Shown: in pieces, positions 1 to 6,155 of the stretch
How positions within the stretch are numbered: position 1 is the stretch's first letter
Layout: every line of letters starts with the position of its first letter
Assembly: GCA_030544185.1 (NCBI GenBank)
Contig: JAUNRO010000197.1
Coordinates: 1 to 6,155, forward strand
Reading direction: 5' to 3'
Origin: Propionibacteriaceae bacterium
GTDB lineage: Bacteria > Actinomycetota > Actinomycetes > Propionibacteriales > Propionibacteriaceae
Length of the DNA: 6,155 nt
Program-made: the position numbers and the translations under genes
Notes under the pieces: generated by a model
What the model was told of the DNA's origin: nothing
The model's input: the letters and a program-made list of their open reading frames with translations, nothing else
Databases searched by the model: none

Positions 1-26
1 AGGCGAAGAAGAACAAGAAGAAGTGA
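1..26 (+). CDS. 3' end of an upstream gene with a lysine-rich C-terminus (partial)
   Basis: Reading from base 3, seven codons end in TGA at 24-26 and give the tail AKKNKKK. The stop lies only a few bases before a strong intrinsic terminator, which is what the end of a + strand transcription unit should look like. Lysine-rich tails are common in nucleic-acid-binding proteins, but seven residues cannot identify a family. The frame starting at base 2 is also open here, so the reading frame is inferred from the stop-terminator arrangement and not proven. Confidence 0.5.
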
Positions 27-31
27 CTTCG

Positions 32-83
32 CACGACTCAGCGGCGTGGCGGCAATGGCGGCGCCACGCCGCTGTCGTGTTTT
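32..83 (+). terminator. Rho-independent terminator of the upstream gene
   Basis: A perfect 13-bp GC-rich stem is formed by 39-51 and 62-74 around a 10-base loop. It can be lengthened by pairing 32-37 (CACGAC) with 74-79 (GTCGTG) if two bases bulge out. A TTTT run (80-83) follows. The stem begins 12 bases after the TGA at 24-26. Stem, loop and short T-tract fit an intrinsic terminator in a high-GC genome, where T-tracts are usually short. Confidence 0.8.
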
Positions 84-104
84 CGCCTCGTCGCGCCGCT
101 GTCG
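67..104 (+). repeat. 11-base direct repeat, one copy in the terminator arm
   Basis: CGCCGCTGTCG occurs at 67-77, within the 3' arm of the terminator, and again at 94-104, 27 bases further on. The 5' arm (39-46) could therefore pair with either copy, although pairing with the first is far more stable. It may be a small duplication left in the intergenic spacer. No function is visible. Confidence 0.5.
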
Positions 105-180
105 CGTGCTGGCTTAGCTTAGGCACCAGGGGCTTGGTGACAGGTGATAGGCAGGAGGCCCGAGAGCAAGGAGTGCGCAG

Positions 181-966
181 ATGACCGAGGCGATCGAGCA
201 GTGGCAGGAATTCCGGCGGGCGCGCGAGGCCGATCTCGCCCAGCCGCGAGGGTGGCTGACGCTGACGGGGTTCCACTGGCTGCCGGCGGAGCCGACGGTC
301 CTCCCCGGGCTGCCGGGGCGCTGGTCGACCGACGGGGAGGACGCCTTCCTCGACGCGAGGGCCGAGGACGGCCTCACGGTCGACGGTGAGCCGGTCGACG
401 GCCGCTCGATCAAGACCGTCGCCGAGACGAGCCGGGTGCCCTGGGCCGAGCACGGGGAGACCGAGATCGAGCTGCTGCGCCGCGGTGGGCGGCTTGCGAT
501 CCGGATGCGCGCGGAGACCTCGGCCCATCGGGAGGCCTTCGCCGGCATACCCACCTTCGACTACGACCCCGACTGGGTCGTCACCGCCCGCTTCGAGCCC
601 TATGCGCCCGGGTGCAAGGTCGACGTCGCGACCCACAGGCCCGAGCTGCGCCAGCAGTTGCCGGCGATGGGCGAGGTCGTGTTCACCCGCGACGGTGCGG
701 AGCAGCGCCTCATCGCCACCAACATCAAGACCGGGCTGAGCATCGAGTTCCACGATCCGACGAACGGTGAGGAGACTGAGGCCTGGCGGCAGCTGAAGTT
801 CGACGATCCCGATGCCTCGGGCAGCCTCACGCTGGACTTCAACCAGACGATCAACATGTGGTTCGCCTTCACTGACCACGCGACCTGCCCCGCGCCGGCG
901 ACCGGCAACACGATCACGGTCCCGGTGCGGGCCGGGGAGAAGAAGGCTCATCCCTTCCCGGCATGA
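181..966 (+). CDS. DUF1684 family protein
   Basis: This 261-residue soluble protein belongs to the DUF1684 family, whose biochemical role is not established. Recognisable family blocks are an N-terminal RGWLTLTGFHWL (residues 23-34), a central stretch with AFAGIPTFDYDPDW (119-132), a block around HDPTNGEET (191-199) and the C-terminal signature running from LDFN (218-221) through TCPAP (235-239) to RAGEK (250-254). The length is normal for the family. No signal peptide or membrane segment is seen, so it is probably cytoplasmic. The ATG at 181 is well supported: AAGGAG at 168-173 lies seven bases upstream. A terminator precedes it and thiC has its own control region, so it is probably transcribed alone. 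No convincing sigma-70 promoter was found in 84-167; TAGCTT at 115-120 is a possible but weak -10. Confidence 0.9.
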   Translation: MTEAIEQWQEFRRAREADLAQPRGWLTLTGFHWLPAEPTVLPGLPGRWSTDGEDAFLDARAEDGLTVDGEPVDGRSIKTVAETSRVPWAEHGETEIELLRRGGRLAIRMRAETSAHREAFAGIPTFDYDPDWVVTARFEPYAPGCKVDVATHRPELRQQLPAMGEVVFTRDGAEQRLIATNIKTGLSIEFHDPTNGEETEAWRQLKFDDPDASGSLTLDFNQTINMWFAFTDHATCPAPATGNTITVPVRAGEKKAHPFPA

Positions 967-1000
967 TCAGGTGGCGGGCGCCGTTTTCCTGCCGAGCAGC

Positions 1001-1006
1001 TAGAGT
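1001..1006 (+). promoter_or_regulatory. Candidate -10 element for thiC
   Basis: TAGAGT fits the TANNNT pattern of actinobacterial -10 boxes. It would place the transcription start near 1013, just before the TPP aptamer. No good -35 hexamer lies at the expected distance, so the call rests mainly on position. Confidence 0.35.
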
Positions 1007-1020
1007 TCCGAGCACCAAAC

Positions 1021-2887
<1,867 letters not shown>

Positions 2888-2920
2888 GACCGTGGGGTCA
2901 CGGCACAGCGAGCCGGCACC

Positions 2921-2935
2921 CCGCGGTCACCGCGG
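2921..2935. repeat. CCGCGG inverted repeat downstream of thiC
   Basis: Two copies of the palindrome CCGCGG (2921-2926 and 2930-2935) flank TCA and can fold into a 6-bp, 3-base-loop hairpin 41 bases after the thiC stop. No T-run follows. It could slow polymerase or protect the mRNA end, but it also lies within the PIN-like remnant and may be incidental. Confidence 0.4.
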
Positions 2936-2961
2936 CGGGCGCGCAGTCGTGTGTCCAACGT

Positions 2962-2976
2962 GGCCAGTGGCTGGCC
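2962..2976. repeat. GGCCAG/CTGGCC inverted repeat downstream of thiC
   Basis: A perfect 6-bp stem (2962-2967 with 2971-2976) with loop TGG lies 82 bases after thiC. It lacks a T-tract and is not a classical terminator. Together with the hairpin at 2921-2935 it is the only structure found between thiC and the VWA gene that could end transcription, for example by a Rho-independent route without a U-tract. Confidence 0.4.
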
Positions 2977-3153
2977 CGAGCGCAGGGCAGCAAGGAGATA
3001 TGCCGCGTCGGAGGCAGGGGGTTGGTGCGGGTGCCCCACGGCAGCCAGCTCCGCCATCGGCGGGCGGCATTGTGCCCCGCCGCGGGTCCGGTTCGGGTCG
3101 GCGGCTGGGCCAGAACTGATTGAGCCCCTCGCTCGTCATGGTGGGTGTGAAAC

Positions 3154-3160
3154 GAGGAGG
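3154..3160 (+). promoter_or_regulatory. Strong ribosome binding site for the VWA lipoprotein gene
   Basis: GAGGAGG lies four bases before ATG 3165. It selects this start over the in-frame TTG at 3120, ATG at 3138, GTG at 3141 and GTG at 3147, which would put extra polar residues ahead of the signal peptide. Confidence 0.85.
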
Positions 3161-3164
3161 ATCA

Positions 3165-4712
3165 ATGCCCCAGACCCACCGTGCCCGTCGGATCTCGCGA
3201 CTCGCGCTCGCCCTGCCCCTCACCCTCGCGGTGTTCGCCGCCACGGGCTGCGGAACCGGCGCCTCGAGCAGTGTCGCACCAGGCGGCGAGGCGGCTGTCC
3301 CAGCCCCGGTGGCGCGCGCCGAGGACGGCCAGACACGCGAGCCCGGCGCACCCCCGGATCCCACCACCAGCCCCCGCCCCGTCGATCAGAACCCGACGGT
3401 CGACACCCGGGTCGATAACAAGTCCACCTTCGCCCTCGACGTGGACACCGGCTCGTTCACCCGTGTCCGTGCGCAGCTCAACGCCGGCCGCAAGCCGGTC
3501 GCGAGCGAGGTGCGCACAGAGGAGTTCGTCAACTACTTGAACCAGGGCTACCGGCCGCCCGCTGACGGGCTCAACGTCCACGTCGACGGGGCCGCGGTCC
3601 CGTGGCTGGAGGCCAAGGACACCCGCGTGGTCCGGGTCGGCGTCCAATCCGCAGTGGTCGATCAGGCCACCCGCCCGCGCGCACACCTGACGTTCGTGAT
3701 CGACGTCTCGGGTTCGATGCAGGGCCCCGACAAGCTGGATCTGGTGAAGTCGTCGCTGCAGCAGCTCGTGGGCTCGCTGCGCCCGGACGATACGGTCGCG
3801 ATCGTCGTCTATTCGGACCACACCCGCGTCGTGCTCGAGCCCACCGAGGTGCGGCACGCGAGCCGCATCAACGGCGTGGTCGAGGACCTCGACACCGAGG
3901 GTTCCACCAACGCCGAGGCCGGCCTCAGGCTCGCCTATGACAGCGCGCTGGAGCATCGCGTCGAGGGCGATCTCAACCGCGTTGTGCTCCTCTCCGACGG
4001 CGTCGCCAACGTCGGCAACACCGGCCCCGAGGCGATCCTCGACACGATCGGCAAGGCCGCGCAGCAGCAGGTCGACCTGGTCACGGTCGGTTTCGGGCTG
4101 GGCTCCTACAACGATGAGCTCATGGAGCAGCTGGCGAACCAGGGCAACGGCTTCCATGCCTACGTCGACAACGAGAAGGAGGCCCAGCGGATCTTCACCC
4201 AGAACCTCACCGGCACCCTCGTGGTCACCGCGCGTGACGCCAAGGCCCAGGTCGAGTTCGATCCGGACCAGGTCGCGAGCTATCGCCTGCTGGGTTATGA
4301 GAACCGCGAGGTCGCCGACGAGGACTTCCGCAACGACGACGTCGACGGCGGCGAGCTGGGGGCGGGACACTCGGCGACGGCGCTCTATGAGATCCAGGTG
4401 CGCCCCAATGCGCTGCCCGTGCGGCCCATGGTCACCGCGACCGTCCGCTATCTCCACCCCGACACCCGCGAACCGATCGAACGCAAGGCCGACCTGATGG
4501 GCTTCCTGTTCGCACCGGCTCCGGAGGTCGCCGACCCGCACCTGCACGCCAGCATCGCGGCGGCCGCGCTGGCCGAGGAGTTCCGCGGTGGCCCGTGGGG
4601 CGAGCACCGCACATTTCCGCAGATCGCGACCGATGCCGCGGGCGCCGCGACCCGCACCGACGACACGTCGGTGCACGAACTCGCCGAGATCGCAGACCTC
4701 GCCACGCGCTGA
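3165..4712 (+). CDS. VWA-domain lipoprotein, YfbK-like (vWF_A N-terminal + VWA + DUF3520)
   Basis: This 515-residue secreted lipoprotein starts with a lipoprotein signal peptide: basic residues (R6, R8, R9, R12), a hydrophobic core (about 13-26) and the lipobox ATGC, with C29 as the lipidated cysteine. A disordered Ala/Pro/Gly-rich linker (about 30-75) follows. Next come the N-terminal vWF_A block seen in YfbK-like proteins (about 80-140, with STFALDVDTGSFTRVR) and a VWA domain (about 172-345). The metal-ion site is complete: D180-x-S182-x-S184, T248 in STNAEAG, and D278 in LLSDG. A DUF3520-type C-terminal region starts near residue 360 (KAQVEFDP). VWA proteins of this type bind protein partners through a divalent metal, but the partner here is unknown. 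The protein is expected on the outer face of the cytoplasmic membrane. It is probably a separate unit: 285 bases separate it from thiC and the next gene has its own promoter-like element. Confidence 0.92.
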   Translation: MPQTHRARRISRLALALPLTLAVFAATGCGTGASSSVAPGGEAAVPAPVARAEDGQTREPGAPPDPTTSPRPVDQNPTVDTRVDNKSTFALDVDTGSFTRVRAQLNAGRKPVASEVRTEEFVNYLNQGYRPPADGLNVHVDGAAVPWLEAKDTRVVRVGVQSAVVDQATRPRAHLTFVIDVSGSMQGPDKLDLVKSSLQQLVGSLRPDDTVAIVVYSDHTRVVLEPTEVRHASRINGVVEDLDTEGSTNAEAGLRLAYDSALEHRVEGDLNRVVLLSDGVANVGNTGPEAILDTIGKAAQQQVDLVTVGFGLGSYNDELMEQLANQGNGFHAYVDNEKEAQRIFTQNLTGTLVVTARDAKAQVEFDPDQVASYRLLGYENREVADEDFRNDDVDGGELGAGHSATALYEIQVRPNALPVRPMVTATVRYLHPDTREPIERKADLMGFLFAPAPEVADPHLHASIAAAALAEEFRGGPWGEHRTFPQIATDAAGAATRTDDTSVHELAEIADLATR

Positions 4713-4758
4713 TACATGCCCGAAACACGGTCGATCATCAACCGTCATCCGGTGTGCT

Positions 4759-4764
4759 TAACAT
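4759..4764 (+). promoter_or_regulatory. Candidate -10 element for a leaderless transcript
   Basis: TAACAT matches TATAAT at four of six positions, including the key T1, A2 and T6. It ends seven bases before ATG 4772, exactly where a -10 should lie if transcription starts at the A of the start codon. There is no Shine-Dalgarno sequence between it and the ATG. The -35 region (about 4735-4741) is poor. Leaderless genes of this layout are common in actinobacteria. Confidence 0.5.
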
Positions 4765-4771
4765 CCCCGCT

Positions 4772-6155
4772 ATGTCAGACAGCGCTGTGGACGCCGGGCG
4801 ACGGGAGGGTGGGCCGCGCCGATTGGGCGTCGAGGAGGAGTTTCACCTCGTCGACCTCCAGACCCGCCGACTGGCACCACGCGCCCCGGAACTCCTGGAC
4901 CGGATCGGTCACGAAGCGTTCGTCGCCGAAATGCAGCGGTGTGTGGTCGAGGTCAACAGCAACGTCGTCGGCACGCTCGACGAGCTCCGCGCCGATCTCG
5001 CCGGGTCGCGCGGACATCTGGGCGCCACGGCGAAGGAGCTGGGCCTCGGAATCGTCGCGGCCGGCACCGTGCCGCTGGCCATTCCCGCCGAGCTCAAACT
5101 GACCGAGACCGCGCGCTACCGTCGCATGCTTGCGGACTATCAGCTCCTCGCCCGCGAGCAGCTCATCTGCGGCACCCAGATCCATGTGGATGTCGACTCG
5201 CGCGAGCAGGGCGTACGCCTCGGGCAGCGCGTCGCGCCCTATCTGCCGACGCTGCTCGCGCTCTCAGCGAGCTCACCCTATGGCGCCTCGGGCGCGGACA
5301 CCGGTTATGCCTCCGGCCGCACCCTCGCCTGGATCCGCTGGCCGACGACGGGCCTGGCCTCGGGGGCGCTGACGGAGGCGGAATACGACGGCGAGGTCGA
5401 GGACCTCATCAACGCCGGCATCATCACCGACGAGAAGATGATGTATTTCGACACCCGCCCCACGTCGATCCCCAGCCTCGAGCTTCGCATCTGCGACTCC
5501 TGCCCCTCCATCGACACGATCGTCTTGATCGCGGGCCTCTTCCGTGCGCTGGTCGATCGGGAGGCCCGCTTCGAGGCGGAACGCATCGAGCCCGTGACGT
5601 TCAGCCCGACGCTCGGGCGGGCGGCGGTGTGGCGCGCCGCCCGCTCGGGCCTGGAGGGTGAGCTCGTCGACCTCGAGCACCGCACGCATCGGCCCGCGGC
5701 GGAGCTCGTGAACATGCTGGCCCACTCCCTCAAGGAGGACCTGATCGCCAACGGCGACTGGGAACTCGTCGGCGACCTCCTGGATGCCCAGTTGATCGCG
5801 GGCAGCTCGGCGGCGCGCCAGCGCCGGGCGATGCGGCGCCATGGCCAGCTCACCGATGTCGTCGACCTCCTGATGGCCGAGACGACCCGGACGTTCTCGC
5901 CGGCGCCCGCGACCGCGGATCCCTCGACGATGCTCGAGGACTATGTCCCGGAGGAGGGCGCCAGCGCGATCGACGAGGCCATCACGGCCGAGGGCGCACC
6001 GAACCGGCTCTATGCCGAGGTCATCGAGGCGGCCATCCGGCTGGGCTCGCCCACCATGCGCCGACGTGAGGCGCGCATGGAGGATCTGCAGCGCGCCGAC
6101 GGGGTGACCTTCCGCGCCAGCGGCCAGCAGTCCCGCGTCTTCCCGCTCGACCTGG
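4772..6155 (+). CDS. Carboxylate-amine ligase (GCS2/YbdK-type) fused to a circularly permuted type 2 ATP-grasp domain, partial
   Basis: The frame is open for 461 codons from ATG 4772 to the right edge, so the C-terminus is missing. Residues about 17-365 form a GCS2 (glutamate-cysteine ligase 2, YbdK) domain: LGVEEEF (18-24), GTQIHVDVD (134-142), SSPYGASGADTGYASGR (167-183) and LELRICD (236-242). After a short linker, residues from about 411 (NRLYAEV) through the Arg/Glu-rich helix near 429-440 to GVTF and the final FPLDL look like the N-terminus of a circularly permuted type 2 ATP-grasp ligase. Fusions of these two modules are known in actinobacteria and are about 850 residues long, so close to half the protein should lie beyond the window. 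Both modules form amide bonds using ATP; the substrates are not known. YbdK-type enzymes are distinct from the actinobacterial mycothiol and EgtA enzymes, so a glutathione role should not be assumed. GTG 4787 is an alternative start, but the leaderless promoter favours 4772. Confidence 0.9.
   Translation, partial: MSDSAVDAGRREGGPRRLGVEEEFHLVDLQTRRLAPRAPELLDRIGHEAFVAEMQRCVVEVNSNVVGTLDELRADLAGSRGHLGATAKELGLGIVAAGTVPLAIPAELKLTETARYRRMLADYQLLAREQLICGTQIHVDVDSREQGVRLGQRVAPYLPTLLALSASSPYGASGADTGYASGRTLAWIRWPTTGLASGALTEAEYDGEVEDLINAGIITDEKMMYFDTRPTSIPSLELRICDSCPSIDTIVLIAGLFRALVDREARFEAERIEPVTFSPTLGRAAVWRAARSGLEGELVDLEHRTHRPAAELVNMLAHSLKEDLIANGDWELVGDLLDAQLIAGSSAARQRRAMRRHGQLTDVVDLLMAETTRTFSPAPATADPSTMLEDYVPEEGASAIDEAITAEGAPNRLYAEVIEAAIRLGSPTMRRREARMEDLQRADGVTFRASGQQSRVFPLDL

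Larger units (their letters stand above)
2911..3057 (-). pseudogene. Probable remnant of a PIN-domain (VapC-type) toxin, C-terminal part only
   Basis: Read on the minus strand from ATG 3057, the gap between thiC and the VWA gene encodes 49 residues that match the C-terminal part of VapC-like PIN-domain ribonucleases. The sequence is SDAAYLLAALRSG (residues 16-28), then QPLATLDTRLRA (29-40), then RGVPA. In that family the Asp of the D-A-x-Y-L helix (here D17, bases 3009-3007) and the Asp of the following T-x-D (here D35, 2955-2953) are conserved acidic residues. The N-terminal half with the first catalytic Asp is not recognisable in any frame upstream. The frame stays open to 3135, where a TGA (3138-3136) closes it, and the upstream residues look random. 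Beyond residue 49 the frame runs antisense into thiC with no family-like ending. No antitoxin gene is present. A decayed fragment is the simplest reading; chance resemblance in a GC-rich shadow frame is the alternative. Confidence 0.55.

Noticed and set aside
973..987. A GGCG/CGCC inverted repeat followed by TTTT after the DUF1684 gene
   Set aside because: The 4-bp arms leave a loop of only two bases, so a stable hairpin is unlikely. It is too weak to call a terminator.
3000..3119. A 39-codon + strand frame with AAGGAG just upstream
   Set aside because: The spacing of AAGGAG to the ATG is only two bases, the product is Arg/Gly/Pro low complexity, and it overlaps the more meaningful minus-strand PIN-like sequence.
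3120..3164. In-frame upstream extension of the VWA lipoprotein from TTG 3120
   Set aside because: It would add 15 residues before the signal peptide. The strong GAGGAGG at 3154-3160 clearly serves ATG 3165.
4727..4745. ACGGT/ACCGT inverted repeat between the VWA and fusion ligase genes
   Set aside because: A 5-bp stem with a 9-base loop and no T-run is within chance expectation.
3162..4748. A 528-codon open frame on the minus strand opposite the VWA gene
   Set aside because: Long antisense frames are expected in high-GC coding DNA. The translation is low-complexity Val/Gly/Asp/Arg-rich, while the + strand frame has complete, ordered domains.
4939..5661. A 240-codon + strand frame within the fusion ligase gene
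   Set aside because: It is an Arg/Gly/His-rich out-of-frame shadow. The GCS2 motifs lie in the overlapping frame that starts at 4772.

Overview
The window is GC-rich throughout. Its coding regions show strong G/C third-position bias, and the gene content points to a high-GC actinobacterium: a thiC directly behind a TPP riboswitch, a DUF1684 protein, a VWA lipoprotein, and a carboxylate-amine ligase fused to a circularly permuted ATP-grasp domain. All complete genes lie on the + strand. No rRNA, tRNA, CRISPR array or insertion sequence was seen.

Layout. Bases 1-26 hold the lysine-rich end of an upstream gene, followed at once by a strong intrinsic terminator (32-83). A DUF1684 protein (181-966) follows with a good ribosome binding site. 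A short gap with a weak promoter-like element leads into a TPP riboswitch (about 1021-1112), which sits directly on the ribosome binding site of thiC (1119-2879). The apparent earlier ATG at 1092 lies inside the riboswitch and is not the start. The 285-base gap after thiC is not empty. On the minus strand (about 2911-3057) it encodes what looks like the C-terminal piece of a PIN-domain (VapC-type) toxin with no recognisable N-terminal half, probably a decayed toxin gene. Next come a YfbK-like VWA-domain lipoprotein (3165-4712) and, 59 bases later, a gene open to the right edge (4772-6155). That last gene encodes a GCS2/YbdK-type carboxylate-amine ligase whose chain continues into the start of a circularly permuted type 2 ATP-grasp domain. 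It appears to be leaderless.

How the genes relate. The genes do not form one obvious pathway. thiC makes the pyrimidine half of thiamine and is feedback-controlled by TPP, most likely at translation. The VWA lipoprotein acts at the outer face of the membrane. The terminal fusion protein belongs to the peptide-bond-forming amidoligase group and is the least understood gene here. The best leads for follow-up are this fusion, the hidden PIN remnant, the overlap of aptamer and ribosome binding site, and a selective preference for TAT over TAC tyrosine codons despite the high GC content.
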